From: CAYQQR01 sp964420035
GTDB taxonomy: Bacteria > Bacteroidota > Bacteroidia > Bacteroidales > SM23-62
Assembly (NCBI GenBank): GCA_964420035.1
Contig: CAYQQR010000012.1
Coordinates: 21,856 to 85,855, forward strand
Direction of reading: 5' to 3'
DNA: 64,000 nucleotides
Part shown: positions 9,111 to 18,810 of the stretch, piece by piece
Position numbering within the stretch: position 1 is the first letter of the stretch
How the letters are laid out: each line of letters opens with the position of its first letter
Made by a program: the position numbers and the translations under genes
Notes under the pieces: model-generated
Database searches by the model: none
What the model was told of the DNA's origin: nothing
What the model saw: only the letters and a program-made list of their open reading frames with translations

Positions 9111-9805
9111 TGTGGAGGGTGTTCCATGCCTTAAAGTACCGGATATATGCAGGACATCGTAAGGGTCATCGCATCCATGCACCCTTTGCATTTAAGCTGG
9201 TCAACCAGGTTATCCACAGCCATGATCCAAAACCTGCCGGCATGTACAGTAAGTCTGAACTTGCCCTGCCCGAACGAAAGATCGCAATCCCGGCAAAGTA
9301 TGGTGAATTACTGTTTCGCCTGCTGCAATTTCTTAAACCCGAAAAGGTGGTTGAGCTGGGAACGGGAAATGGGTACAGCACCATGTTCTTAGCAAAAGCC
9401 CGTCCGGGTAAACCTGTATTAACCGTCGATCAGTCTGCCGCACGTTTTGCAACAGCTTCTCAATTGATTCAAAACCATAAGATCTGCAATGTCAGGTTCT
9501 TTGTAAAGAATTTTGCTGAATTCTTGAATCAAGAATTGGAAATAGAAGAAAAAAACCTCTTCATTTTCCTCGATGGGGATCATCGTTATGAAGCAGTTAT
9601 TAAATACACCCAGAGGATTCTGGATACAACTCCTGTCGCCCTTGCTATCTTATTGGATGATATTAATTGGAGCAGGGATTTATACAAAGCCTTCAGGGAA
9701 TTGGCCGGTCATCCACGAATATCCTTGAGCATGGAGTTGAACAGGATGGGTCTTCTGATGAGCCGCGGGGGTTTGTACAAGCAACATTACCGGGTTGTGT
9801 TTTAG
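9092..9805 (+). CDS. Class I SAM-dependent methyltransferase (O-methyltransferase-like)
   Basis: A 237-residue Rossmann-fold methyltransferase. Motif I is VVELGTGNGYSTMFLA (about 91-106), followed by an acidic VDQSA in motif II and FLDGDHRYE in the motif IV/V region. The N-terminal GHRIHAPFAF segment is typical of a Bacteroidota family of this type. It argues for the TTG start at 9092, because the first in-frame ATG would remove about 50 residues. The substrate is unknown. The next gene, an ABC ATPase, starts 59 bp downstream. Confidence 0.85.
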   Translation: MKFSTALWRVFHALKYRIYAGHRKGHRIHAPFAFKLVNQVIHSHDPKPAGMYSKSELALPERKIAIPAKYGELLFRLLQFLKPEKVVELGTGNGYSTMFLAKARPGKPVLTVDQSAARFATASQLIQNHKICNVRFFVKNFAEFLNQELEIEEKNLFIFLDGDHRYEAVIKYTQRILDTTPVALAILLDDINWSRDLYKAFRELAGHPRISLSMELNRMGLLMSRGGLYKQHYRVVF

Positions 9806-9864
9806 ATTCTTTATCCTCCTTGTATCATTAATATTTCTATCTTCGTTATTCATTAAAATCTAAG

Positions 9865-10581
9865 ATGCTTCTTATGGAATATATGATATCCCTGGAAGAA
9901 CTTGTAAAGAATTATTATGTTGGAAAGATCACGGTTGAGGCTTTACGTTCCATTACCATATCCATCAGAAGGAATGAATGTGTTGCCATAATGGGACCTT
10001 CCGGATCGGGGAAGTCTACTTTGATGAATATAATCGGCTGCCTGGATACTCCAACAGAAGGACGATATGTTCTGAATAACAAAGATGTAAGTGAATTGGA
10101 CGACAATGAGCTCGCGGACATAAGGAACAATGAGATCGGTTTTGTTTTCCAGACTTTTAATCTCTTGCCCCGTTATACGGCGCTGGAAAATGTTATGCTG
10201 CCCCTCGTTTATGCAGGAAAACCCAAAAACGAACGCGTGATTCGAGCCCAGGAGGTACTGGACAGCCTGGGACTCGCGGACCGTGTTGAGCATAGGCCCA
10301 ATGAACTGTCCGGCGGGCAGCGTCAGCGCGTGGCAGTGGCCCGGGCTATGGTGAATTATCCTTCCATTATTTTGGCGGATGAGCCCACGGGAAATCTGGA
10401 TTCAAAAACTTCGAACGAGATCATGAATCTTTTCGACGAGATCCACCAAAGGGGCAATACCATTATACTGGTTACCCATGAAGAAGACATTGCACGTCAT
10501 GCACATCGTATCATTCGTTTGATTGACGGCCAGGTAGAGTCCGATGAGATAAACAAAATGGTCAAAGTAGCCGGATCATAA
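9865..10581 (+). CDS. ABC transporter ATP-binding protein (LolD/MacB type)
   Basis: A 238-residue ATPase with Walker A GPSGSGKST (44-52), Q-loop, signature LSGGQRQR, Walker B IILADEPTGNLDS and H-loop VTHE, of the LolD/MacB/FtsE-like class that works with MacB-type permeases. No permease gene is adjacent, so its membrane partner must be encoded elsewhere. In-frame ATGs at codons 4 and 7 are alternative starts. It is followed after 110 bp by the cobalamin adenosyltransferase gene. Confidence 0.92.
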   Translation: MLLMEYMISLEELVKNYYVGKITVEALRSITISIRRNECVAIMGPSGSGKSTLMNIIGCLDTPTEGRYVLNNKDVSELDDNELADIRNNEIGFVFQTFNLLPRYTALENVMLPLVYAGKPKNERVIRAQEVLDSLGLADRVEHRPNELSGGQRQRVAVARAMVNYPSIILADEPTGNLDSKTSNEIMNLFDEIHQRGNTIILVTHEEDIARHAHRIIRLIDGQVESDEINKMVKVAGS

Positions 10582-10583
10582 GC

Positions 10584-10628
10584 GGTCACCAAACCATTTC
10601 GAACCATTTAGCACCCTTAAGCACCGTT
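10584..10628. repeat. Degenerate 10-bp-period tandem repeat
   Basis: Read on the minus strand this is four consecutive 10-mers of the form AACGGTNNNN / AATGGTNNNN ending near GGTGACC. The same motif, better preserved, occurs at 36461-36513 in the opposite orientation. Function unknown. Confidence 0.5.
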
Positions 10629-10691
10629 CAAAGCATTTTCGCAGAACATTTAGTTCTGATTTGTGTTTACGAGTCATAAAAAGAACGCGAT

Positions 10692-11240
10692 ATGCCTGTA
10701 TATACAAAAACCGGTGATACCGGAAAGACAAGCCTGTTGGGTGGAAAACGGGTTAAAAAGGACCATCCCAGGATAGCTGCTTATGGAACGGTTGATGAGT
10801 TGATTGCTTACCTGGGTTTGATCAGAACCTTTGACATACCGGAGGTGCATAGGAAAAGCCTGCTGGAGATACAGGACAGGCTCATGACCGCTGCAGCCCT
10901 TTTGGCAAAGGATCGCGAATCTTGTGATATCGCGTTACCTCAATTATATGAGAAGGATGTAGCGTTTCTTGAAAAGGAAATGGACCGAATGGATCAGAGC
11001 AATCCGCCCCTGAAGAATTTTATTTTACCCGGCGGCAGTCCTGTTGTTGCTTTTTGTCATGTTGCGCGGAGTGTATGCAGAAGGGCCGAGCGTTTGTCTG
11101 TCAGGCTCTTTGGGAAACATGAAATGAACCTTCTCGTGGTAAAATACCTGAACCGGCTGTCGGATTATTTATTTGTACTGGCAAGAAATATAGGGCATGA
11201 ATTGAATGTTGAAGAAACTATCTGGGAACCGCGGTTGTAA
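10692..11240 (+). CDS. Cob(I)yrinic acid a,c-diamide adenosyltransferase (PduO type)
   Basis: Transfers adenosyl from ATP to cob(I)alamin to make coenzyme B12. The 182 residues begin with the family's ATP-binding signature TKTGDTGKTSLLGGKR (about 5-20) followed by a YGTVDEL stretch. The conserved RSVCRRAER region (about 127-135) and a C-terminal YLNRLSDYLFVLAR helix complete the trimer-forming four-helix bundle. Length is normal. No cobalamin synthesis genes lie in the window. Confidence 0.96.
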   Translation: MPVYTKTGDTGKTSLLGGKRVKKDHPRIAAYGTVDELIAYLGLIRTFDIPEVHRKSLLEIQDRLMTAAALLAKDRESCDIALPQLYEKDVAFLEKEMDRMDQSNPPLKNFILPGGSPVVAFCHVARSVCRRAERLSVRLFGKHEMNLLVVKYLNRLSDYLFVLARNIGHELNVEETIWEPRL

Positions 11241-11284
11241 TTCAGGATTTATTTTTTAATTTTTGCAAAATTTTTCAGATATAC

Positions 11285-11506
11285 ATGTACTGGACATTAG
11301 AATTGGCGTCAAAACTTGAAGATGCACCTTGGCCCGCTACCAAGGACGAGTTGATAGATTTTGCAATTCGTTCCGGTGCTCCCCTGGAAGTTATTGAGAA
11401 CCTGCAGGAGATAGAGGACGAAGGGGATATTTATGAAAGCATCGAAGATATCTGGCCGGACTATCCCAGTAAGGATGATTTTTTCTTCAACGAAGACGAG
11501 TATTAG
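11285..11506 (+). CDS. DUF2795 domain-containing small acidic protein
   Basis: A 73-residue, strongly acidic protein beginning MYWTLELASKLEDAPWPA. It belongs to a highly conserved Bacteroidota family (DUF2795 as I recall) of unknown function. It starts 44 bp after the adenosyltransferase gene and its last 20 bp overlap the convergent OstA-like gene. The short TAG-ended frame is supported by family conservation rather than length. Confidence 0.85.
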   Translation: MYWTLELASKLEDAPWPATKDELIDFAIRSGAPLEVIENLQEIEDEGDIYESIEDIWPDYPSKDDFFFNEDEY

Positions 11507-13037
11507 GACGTTCAGGGATAATGTCCCCCTCTTGCTTTTTCCAGATAAAAATTTCTTTCTTGTTCAAGGGTCTGTAGGATTCCAACCATTGAAAATTTTT
11601 CAGATATAGTTCATCCATATTCACCTTATCAGGGGGATACATGATGGCATCCGGTTTGACAAGGTATACCAGTTTATCAATCTTTTTATCTTTTAAATAA
11701 ATGACCAGATCGGTACTCTCTGCCCTGTTGATTCCGATCAGATACTCCTCGTCCCTGGCAAAATAAATGGTTTGGCTGTTGCCGGTAACATGGATCCGTT
11801 TTAATTCGTTGTTGCTTGCATAACCGGTCATTTTTTTCCCCCGGATTTGGTTAAACTGCAGAGAATCATCCCTGGATACGATCATGGCTATATTGAACAT
11901 CCGGATTTCACTGACTTGCTGATTGGCCATTTGAATTTCAATGTATTCAGCGGTCATCTGGTTGTCTTCCGACCACAATACCGGTTCATGGAAGAGCTTA
12001 AATAAGGAATCACTTTCCTGGTAGATCATTGAATCACATTTGCCCTGGAAATCATCCCTGTAATACTTCACGTGAAAGTATGCTTTCAGCAATTTGTTAT
12101 GACCGGTGGAGTCCTGCAGGGATTTGAGGGTATCGGCATGTACAAACAGGGAATCCTCTTCTTCTATCTGTATAAAAACCGCACTGTCGGTCAGCAATGC
12201 ATAATCGGTTTTCTCTTCATAATAGGCATAGTTTCCTAACAGGAGAACACGCTGTGTTGAATCATACAGGGAGACATTCCGAAAAGCCTTGCCGATGCCG
12301 GTTTCTCTTTCATAATAAAGGCTGTCACCCTTCAATACCTGATTATTGTTCTTAAAAACCGCATTCTTATTGAACTGTGAAATATTGCGCCGTGTGTCGT
12401 ACCATCCGTTCTCACAATAGATGTAGTTCGAGTCGCTGATGATCTCGGTTGGTCCCAGGAAGTAGCTAATTTCAGTGTCCGTGGCATATTTCATGGTGTC
12501 CGAGTAGATGGTATAATCGGGATTGACGATTCGGACACTGTCCTTGAAAAAGAACATCTTAGAGCGGGAATAATAGAACCCCTGCCGGCTGGTTAGATTG
12601 TTCTGTCCGTTTTGAATATTTCCCCCATTGGTATAATAGCCAAAATTTTGATTCAGATTAAAGTCGAGATAATCGGTTTTAAGCACGGTTTCTTTGTCAA
12701 TCAGCACAACATTCTTGCGCACATCCGAAGTTTTGGTGTTCCCGTTATATTTAAGATAGTTCCCGTAAAGGTGAAGCGTATCGCCCTGAATGATATGTAC
12801 GTTACTGAAGGCATCAACAATATTGTCTTCAGAATAATAATGGGCACTGTCACAGGTTAGAACATTGTTTTCATGGCTGAACCGAACATCACCCAGTAGT
12901 CTTATAGCCCCGGTCCCCATGGTGGCATCATACTCCGAGGAATTTGCATTTTCAATAGTGATCTCCCTGACCTGTTGTCCGTTCAGGGGAATAAGGAAGA
13001 ATAAGCTTAACAATAGGGAAAGCGACAGCCGTGACAT
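11487..13037 (-). CDS. OstA-like protein (LPS-transport/OstA N-terminal repeats)
   Basis: A 516-residue exported protein from the ATG at 13037, which begins exactly at a signal peptide (MSRLSLSLLLSLFFLIPLNGQ) and 1 bp after the preceding gene's stop. The body is built of repeated short beta segments such as LTCDSAHYYSEDN, LKYNGNTKT and LKGDSLYYER, typical of OstA/LptA-like folds. It is probably a periplasmic protein in lipopolysaccharide transport or outer membrane assembly. It is the last gene of a four-gene envelope-biogenesis run with three SurA-like proteins. Confidence 0.85.
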   Translation of the reverse strand: MSRLSLSLLLSLFFLIPLNGQQVREITIENANSSEYDATMGTGAIRLLGDVRFSHENNVLTCDSAHYYSEDNIVDAFSNVHIIQGDTLHLYGNYLKYNGNTKTSDVRKNVVLIDKETVLKTDYLDFNLNQNFGYYTNGGNIQNGQNNLTSRQGFYYSRSKMFFFKDSVRIVNPDYTIYSDTMKYATDTEISYFLGPTEIISDSNYIYCENGWYDTRRNISQFNKNAVFKNNNQVLKGDSLYYERETGIGKAFRNVSLYDSTQRVLLLGNYAYYEEKTDYALLTDSAVFIQIEEEDSLFVHADTLKSLQDSTGHNKLLKAYFHVKYYRDDFQGKCDSMIYQESDSLFKLFHEPVLWSEDNQMTAEYIEIQMANQQVSEIRMFNIAMIVSRDDSLQFNQIRGKKMTGYASNNELKRIHVTGNSQTIYFARDEEYLIGINRAESTDLVIYLKDKKIDKLVYLVKPDAIMYPPDKVNMDELYLKNFQWLESYRPLNKKEIFIWKKQEGDIIPERPNTRLR

Positions 13038-13038
13038 C

Positions 13039-14379
13039 TTATTCTTTCCATCCCTCCCTGGAAAATTCACATTGACGGTGCGTATTTCCGAGGGAAATAT
13101 AGGTTTCACTGATCTTTTCATTGATCCAATTGGAAACAATACGGTCCTGTTTCCGGGCTTTAGCCATTAGCTGTATTTCATTGTAATCCTGCTCAAGGTT
13201 TGCCCTGTGGGGCTCAATTTTATTAACCAGCTTGATGATTTTGTAGACATCTTTGCCGTTTTCGTCTACCGACTTAAAAGGTTCGGAGATCTCGCCTGCT
13301 TTTAAGTTTTTGATGATACGGTTTTCGGTTGGGTCCAACTGATCCAGTTCAAAACGGGTTGTGGCTGTTTGTTGATTTACAACCAGCCCACCGTTTATCG
13401 CACTTTTCTCATCCTGGGAAGTCAGTCTGGCGGCGTGTTCAAAGCTAATGGTGTCCAGACGGATCAGTGTGGCAATGCTGTCGAGCTTGGTCCGCGTTTC
13501 CTGCTGTGCTTCCGGGGAACTCTTGGGTTTTAATAAGATGTGTCTTGTATTAACCCGGTCATTGTTCCTGTCGATCAGCTGAATGATGTGGTAGCCGAAC
13601 TCGCTTTCCACAATGGAAGAGATCCCGCCTTTTTTCAGGCTAAATGCAGCTTTGGCATAAGCGGGATCCAGTTCGGATTTCCCAAGATAACCTATTTCAC
13701 CACCACGGGGGGCGGAGGGACCTTCAGAATATAACACCGCCAGGGTAGCAAAGTTCTCGCCGTCCAATATTCTACGCCTCAGTTCCAAAAGCCGTTCCTT
13801 GACTTCAAAAATGGATTCTTCACTGTACGGGGGATACCTGACGATCTGCCTGTATTCATATTGGGTATTGATATAGGGAATAGAGTCTTCCGGAATACTT
13901 TTGTAGAATTTCCGGACCTCCGAGGGAGTTATGGTCAGCGACCCGATGATCACGTTTTGCATTTGCTGTGTGATCATCAAATCCCGAATGTTATTGCGAA
14001 ACCCATCCTTGATCTCCCGGAGGGATTTGTTGAAATATTCTTCGAGTTTTGCTTCCGAGCCGATCTGGCTGATGAAGTAGCTGAGCCTGCTGTTGAGTTC
14101 TATCTCGACATTGGCTTCATTGACGGTAATGCTGTCCACTTCTGCCTGGTTCAGAAGCAATTTTTGTTCCATGAGCTGCTCCAGGATGACACACTTCATG
14201 TCAGGCATGTTGATACCCTCCGCGCGCATTTGTAAATACTGGCTTTCAATATCGGATTGTAAAATGATCTTGCTTCCGACGACGGCAACGATCTGATCGA
14301 TCATTTTTTCCTGCCCGCGCGCATTTTGCCACACCAGCATGCCGGTCAATATTATGGTATATTGGATATACTTTCTCAT
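13039..14379 (-). CDS. Peptidylprolyl isomerase, SurA-like periplasmic chaperone
   Basis: A 446-residue exported chaperone: signal peptide (about 1-22), SurA N-terminal helical domain (DQIVAVVGSKIILQSDIE, about 28-150), a parvulin domain (about 165-275, with SEGPSAPRGGEIGYLGKSEL and FGYHIIQLIDR) and a second, more divergent parvulin-like segment (RVNTRHILLKPK, about 278-380). The architecture equals SurA (N domain, P1, P2). It is expected to escort outer membrane proteins across the periplasm. Two related proteins lie upstream on the same strand. Confidence 0.92.
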   Translation of the reverse strand: MRKYIQYTIILTGMLVWQNARGQEKMIDQIVAVVGSKIILQSDIESQYLQMRAEGINMPDMKCVILEQLMEQKLLLNQAEVDSITVNEANVEIELNSRLSYFISQIGSEAKLEEYFNKSLREIKDGFRNNIRDLMITQQMQNVIIGSLTITPSEVRKFYKSIPEDSIPYINTQYEYRQIVRYPPYSEESIFEVKERLLELRRRILDGENFATLAVLYSEGPSAPRGGEIGYLGKSELDPAYAKAAFSLKKGGISSIVESEFGYHIIQLIDRNNDRVNTRHILLKPKSSPEAQQETRTKLDSIATLIRLDTISFEHAARLTSQDEKSAINGGLVVNQQTATTRFELDQLDPTENRIIKNLKAGEISEPFKSVDENGKDVYKIIKLVNKIEPHRANLEQDYNEIQLMAKARKQDRIVSNWINEKISETYISLGNTHRQCEFSREGWKE

Positions 14380-14385
14380 ACTGTT

Positions 14386-15243
14386 TTAGTAATAAATCGT
14401 AAAATGCCCCTTGTTTCGTGCATTATTATAAATATTTGCTTCAAGGTTGTTAATGAATTCCACCTTTCTTTTGGTCATCAATATACTTTTGATTTTGGAC
14501 CGGACATAATTCAGGGGTGCTTCCTCCCTGGGCATGATCTTTTCCCTGAACCGGACCAGATACAGGTAACTGGAGTCGCGAACATTGATATAATTGTTAT
14601 ACCTCAAAAATCGCTCCGGATCGGAGGTATTCAGGGGCACTTCGTTGAGAATATCGTTAAACTCGATCCACTCATCGTTAAAGTCGTCGTACTTTTGTGC
14701 ATATTGATAACAATAGCTCTCCAATTGATAGATATCATCCTCACTGTCGGAACGGTACAGGTATATCAGACGGTTCAGATTTGGGGCTTCAAGGGGAACT
14801 TTGATATACAAGGCCCTGACAATGGGTTCTTCAAGTATGAAATTGGATTTATTCTCCTCATAATAATTCTGAATGGCTGCCTCGCTGATGTTGGTATCCA
14901 ATTTTTGCTGAATCAGGTTTTTCTCATATTTATATATTAAGAGAGATGATCGGTATTCTTCAAGTTGCTTGGAAACATCCTTCTGCTCTTCGGTTAGATT
15001 CAGCTCTGCCTTGTTCAGCAATAACTGTTTTCTGATCCATTCATCAATATAGTTTTTTACAATTTGGGCACTGTCGGAGGGGGAAATGGCAGGGCCAATG
15101 AGTTCTTTGAGCTCGGAAGGGTACAGGTATTTGTCCATGACCCGGGCCACGGGTTCTTCCTCCGGGTGTTTTAAAAAGCTATCACAAGCGGTAATGAAAA
15201 CTACCCAGGTGATCACTATATGGATCAAAGGTTTCGCACTCAT
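14386..15243 (-). CDS. SurA-like lipoprotein lacking a parvulin domain
   Basis: A 285-residue predicted lipoprotein with a lipobox ending FITAC (Cys20). After the anchor, residues about 30-140 resemble the SurA N-terminal helical region (RVMDKYLYPSELKELI, WIRKQLLLNKAELNL). The rest shows no parvulin motif. It lies 6 bp upstream of the surA-like gene and 9 bp downstream of the two-parvulin isomerase gene, so the three are surely cotranscribed. A chaperone without isomerase activity is the likeliest reading. Confidence 0.75.
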   Translation of the reverse strand: MSAKPLIHIVITWVVFITACDSFLKHPEEEPVARVMDKYLYPSELKELIGPAISPSDSAQIVKNYIDEWIRKQLLLNKAELNLTEEQKDVSKQLEEYRSSLLIYKYEKNLIQQKLDTNISEAAIQNYYEENKSNFILEEPIVRALYIKVPLEAPNLNRLIYLYRSDSEDDIYQLESYCYQYAQKYDDFNDEWIEFNDILNEVPLNTSDPERFLRYNNYINVRDSSYLYLVRFREKIMPREEAPLNYVRSKIKSILMTKRKVEFINNLEANIYNNARNKGHFTIYY

Positions 15244-15252
15244 AGTTCAGAC

Positions 15253-17217
15253 TTATTCAATACGTTCGAGTATTTCGTCATTAACCGAGATCTCATATTT
15301 ATTACGTAGTTCAGCGATCCATTTTTTCTCAAGGTAACTTTGATAATCTGCAGTCACAAGTCCCCTGGCCTCTTCCAATTCCTTTTGGGTCGGCTTTAAT
15401 TTCTTGTGCATGACTACAACCCTGATGTCGGTATTTTTATCATTACCCGGCTGTATTAAATATACACCCTTTTTGCCCCAGGCCTGGTCAATCCATGAAC
15501 GGTCTCCTTTTTCGTACTTACCGGTCCTGAATGTGATGCAACCAGTATCAGCGGCACATATTCGCTCAATAAGTTCCTGGTAGTATTCTGTGTCCTTTTT
15601 CCTGGGCTTCAATTCTTCTTTCAGTTCAACGGCTTTTTGGACGTCAGGACAAGTAAAAACAGTGCTTTCCCAACGTGTATTCCATTGATAGTCATCTTCG
15701 CGGGCTTCATAGAAAGCTTCCAGGCCCGCCGTATCTTCGATTGCCCTGGTCCATACCATTTGGTCGGTCAATTCGAAAAGCAATATCCCGTCGTGATATT
15801 CTTCCAACAAATGGGCCAGGCCAGGATTCTCTTTTTCCACTGTCCGCATCTCAAGTTCTCTCAGTGATTCTTTGATATAATTGTTGAATTCATTGTTTAC
15901 AATGTTTTCCAGGCCTTGCCTGTACCTGAGATTTTGCTTGTCTTTGAGATATGCATAAAACTCTTTCTGGAGGTGAGCTTTGCCGTCCAGGGTCATGAGT
16001 ACCTCATCCAGTTTTTCAGGTTCATCAATCTTCCATTGCTGGTCAAAGAATGAAGAATCCATCTTGGTGTAGAAAACCTCCAGGTTTTCTGGTTTAACCT
16101 CCAGATCGTATTTTTTCTTTAGTTCCTCAATTCCCAATTGATTGACATTCCTGAAGTACCCCAGCCTGTTCATCCTGTTGCGGATGTCTTCCTTTTCCTC
16201 TTCGAATGAACCAAGTTCACGTTTATCGATCAGTTTGATGATGTGCCAGCCAAAACCGGTTTTCATGGGTTCGGACAGGTCCCCCTGGTTTTCCAGGTCA
16301 AAGGCCGCTTTCTCAAATTCAGGGACCATCCTTCCGCTTCCGAACCAATTCAATTCGCCTCCATCGACAGCGGACGCACGATCTTCCGAGTGGCGTCTTG
16401 CCAGTTCAGCGAAATCACTGCCCTGTTTCAGGCTGTCATACAGGCGCCTGATCCTTTCTTGTACTTCCTCTTCCTGTTCCTCGCTCATGCCTTCCGGGGT
16501 CATCAGCATGATGTGTGCCACTTTCACCTGTCCACGGCTGGGCCTTGTATCATGCAGCTTCACGATATGATGTCCAAAACGGGTTTGAAAAGGTTCTGAT
16601 ACTTCCCCGGGTTCGAGATTGTAACAAACGTTCTCGAAAGGGGGGATATAACGAAGCGCCGTGAAATATCCCAGGTTGCCTCCATTATGGGCAGCAGACG
16701 GGTCTTCGGATATTTCCCGTGCAACTTTGCTGAATTCTTCACCGTTTAAAATACGCTCCCTGGCTTTCTGCAATATTGCTACAGCGTCAGTGGAATCATC
16801 GTCTTCATTTTCTTTGTTGGCAATGATGATGTGGCTGACGTTGACCTCTGTTTTCATCCTTTCATAGATCTTCTTTACCATATCATCAATGATTTTATTG
16901 TCAATGGAGTAAGGCTCCATGAGTTGTTTTCTGTACATCCTGTATTCACTCTCGAATGACTGTGTGGTGTCCAGTCCCCGGTTCATGGCCTCGATAACCT
17001 TGAGCTTGTAATTGATGAACAGATCCAGGTATTCATCTACGGATTGTTGTTGAATATTCGGGTTGGCATTGTTCTTCCTGTAGATACTTTCGAATTCGGA
17101 CAGGGTGATTTCATGATCCCCTATGGTTATGAAAACCGGGTCCTCTGTTTTCTGGGCATTCAGAATATGGGTTCCGGTTGTCAGAATGATGAGCAGGCAG
17201 AAATTGATGATTTTCAT
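15253..17217 (-). CDS. Peptidylprolyl isomerase with two parvulin domains
   Basis: A 654-residue exported protein: signal peptide (about 1-21), SurA N-terminal-like region (about 28-110) and two complete parvulin domains (VSHIIIANKEN to FGHHIVKLHDTR, about 123-232; VAHIMLMTPEG to FGWHIIKLIDKR, about 238-340). A long helical C-terminal part (about 345-654) contains a further basal PPIase-like segment. It is the first gene of the envelope-biogenesis run, 45 bp downstream of guaB, so it may be read through from guaB. Confidence 0.92.
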   Translation of the reverse strand: MKIINFCLLIILTTGTHILNAQKTEDPVFITIGDHEITLSEFESIYRKNNANPNIQQQSVDEYLDLFINYKLKVIEAMNRGLDTTQSFESEYRMYRKQLMEPYSIDNKIIDDMVKKIYERMKTEVNVSHIIIANKENEDDDSTDAVAILQKARERILNGEEFSKVAREISEDPSAAHNGGNLGYFTALRYIPPFENVCYNLEPGEVSEPFQTRFGHHIVKLHDTRPSRGQVKVAHIMLMTPEGMSEEQEEEVQERIRRLYDSLKQGSDFAELARRHSEDRASAVDGGELNWFGSGRMVPEFEKAAFDLENQGDLSEPMKTGFGWHIIKLIDKRELGSFEEEKEDIRNRMNRLGYFRNVNQLGIEELKKKYDLEVKPENLEVFYTKMDSSFFDQQWKIDEPEKLDEVLMTLDGKAHLQKEFYAYLKDKQNLRYRQGLENIVNNEFNNYIKESLRELEMRTVEKENPGLAHLLEEYHDGILLFELTDQMVWTRAIEDTAGLEAFYEAREDDYQWNTRWESTVFTCPDVQKAVELKEELKPRKKDTEYYQELIERICAADTGCITFRTGKYEKGDRSWIDQAWGKKGVYLIQPGNDKNTDIRVVVMHKKLKPTQKELEEARGLVTADYQSYLEKKWIAELRNKYEISVNDEILERIE

Positions 17218-17262
17218 AGTACTGTGATTGTTTGAGAAAAGAACGAAGGATTAACTGGCTTA

Positions 17263-18732
17263 TTATCTAGAATAATTGGGAGCTTCGCGCGTAATGGTTA
17301 CATCGTGAGGATGACTTTCAATGACACCGGCGTGGGTTACCTTTACAAATCTGGCTTGTTGCAGCGATTCTATGTTATTTGAACCGCAATATCCCATTCC
17401 TGCCCGTAAACCTCCTGCCATTTGATATATGACTTCCGCAAGTGTTCCTTTATAGGGAACCCTTGCTGCAATGCCTTCCGGCACCAGTTTTCGAATATCA
17501 TCCTCGGCATCCTGGAAATAACGGTCCTTGCTTCCCTGCTGCATGGCCTCGATAGACCCCATTCCGCGGTATGATTTATATTTTCTCCCGTTGTATATAA
17601 TGGTTTCGCCCGGAGATTCTTCAACTCCTGCAAGCATCGATCCTGCCATGATGGAGGAAGCGCCGGCAGCCAGCGCCTTAACAATATCGCCGGAATAACG
17701 TATGCCCCCGTCGGCGATCACGGGCACTTTATTTTTAATTGCAACCCTGGCCACATCATAGATCGCTGACAGTTGCGGAATACCCACCCCCGCAACTACC
17801 CTTGTGGTGCAGATAGAGCCCGGACCAATACCCACTTTTACGGCATCGGCACCAGCCTTGACCATAGCCTCTGCAGCCTCAGAGGTCCCGATGTTTCCGC
17901 ATATAACATCGATGCCGGTAAATTCCGTCTTCAGGGTTTTTAAGGTTTCCAATACACCATGATGATGTCCGTGAGCCGTATCAATAACAACGGCATCTGC
18001 CCCGGCTTCGACAAGGGCCTGAACCCTGCTGATGACCTCGGGTCCCACGCCTACGGCCGCCGCTACACGAAGTCTTCCTTTTTCGTCCTTACAGGAGTTG
18101 GGGCGGTCCTTTGATTTTGTGATGTCCTTATAGGTGATCAGTCCAATGAGCTTATTATTTTCGTCAACAACAGGCAGCTTCTCAATCTTATGTCTCTGCA
18201 GTATACCTGCAGCCTGCTCCAGGTTTGTATTTCGTGTCGTGGTTACAATTTTCTCCCTGGTCATGACCTGGCTGATGGGCCGGTCCATATCCTGCTCAAA
18301 TCTCAGATCGCGGTTGGTCACTATACCGATAAGCTTCTGTTGTCCGTCCACCACGGGTATTCCCCCTATCCTGAATTCCTGCATCAAATGAAGTGCATCA
18401 CTTACCTTACCTTCTTTGCCAATGGTTATGGGATCGTTGATCATTACGTTCTCGGCCCGCTTAACTTTTCTTACGTGCCTGGCCTGATCTTCAGCAGTCA
18501 TGTTCTTGTGGATGACCCCCAGCCCTCCTTCCCGGGCTATGGCAATGGCCAGGTCCGCTTCGGTTACCGTATCCATTGCAGCAGAAACAATAGGAACATT
18601 CATTTCAATATTCCTGGAAAAATGTGTTCTCAGGGATACTTCGCGTGGAAGTACTTCGGAATACCCGGGGACCAAGAGTACATCATCAAATGTCACTCCT
18701 TCGTAAGCAATTTTATCATCGGCAAATGACAT
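17263..18732 (-). CDS. guaB: IMP dehydrogenase
   Basis: Oxidises IMP to XMP with NAD+, the committed step of GMP synthesis. The 489 residues are full length: N-terminal barrel start (YEGVTFDDVLLVPGYSEVLP), a CBS domain pair (about 92-205), catalytic loop GPGSICTTRVVAGVG with the active-site Cys near 305, phosphate-binding IADGGIRYSGDIVKALAAGA, and the YRGMGSIEAM flap region. A TAATTTTG box at 18764-18771 on the minus strand may be its -7 promoter element, without a clear -33. Confidence 0.98.
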   Translation of the reverse strand: MSFADDKIAYEGVTFDDVLLVPGYSEVLPREVSLRTHFSRNIEMNVPIVSAAMDTVTEADLAIAIAREGGLGVIHKNMTAEDQARHVRKVKRAENVMINDPITIGKEGKVSDALHLMQEFRIGGIPVVDGQQKLIGIVTNRDLRFEQDMDRPISQVMTREKIVTTTRNTNLEQAAGILQRHKIEKLPVVDENNKLIGLITYKDITKSKDRPNSCKDEKGRLRVAAAVGVGPEVISRVQALVEAGADAVVIDTAHGHHHGVLETLKTLKTEFTGIDVICGNIGTSEAAEAMVKAGADAVKVGIGPGSICTTRVVAGVGIPQLSAIYDVARVAIKNKVPVIADGGIRYSGDIVKALAAGASSIMAGSMLAGVEESPGETIIYNGRKYKSYRGMGSIEAMQQGSKDRYFQDAEDDIRKLVPEGIAARVPYKGTLAEVIYQMAGGLRAGMGYCGSNNIESLQQARFVKVTHAGVIESHPHDVTITREAPNYSR

Positions 18733-18810
18733 CTCGTAGTATTTTCGTTAAATTTAAATTGAGCAAAATTACGAAAAAGTTGCCAACCTCGGTGATTCAA
18801 TGAGATAGGA

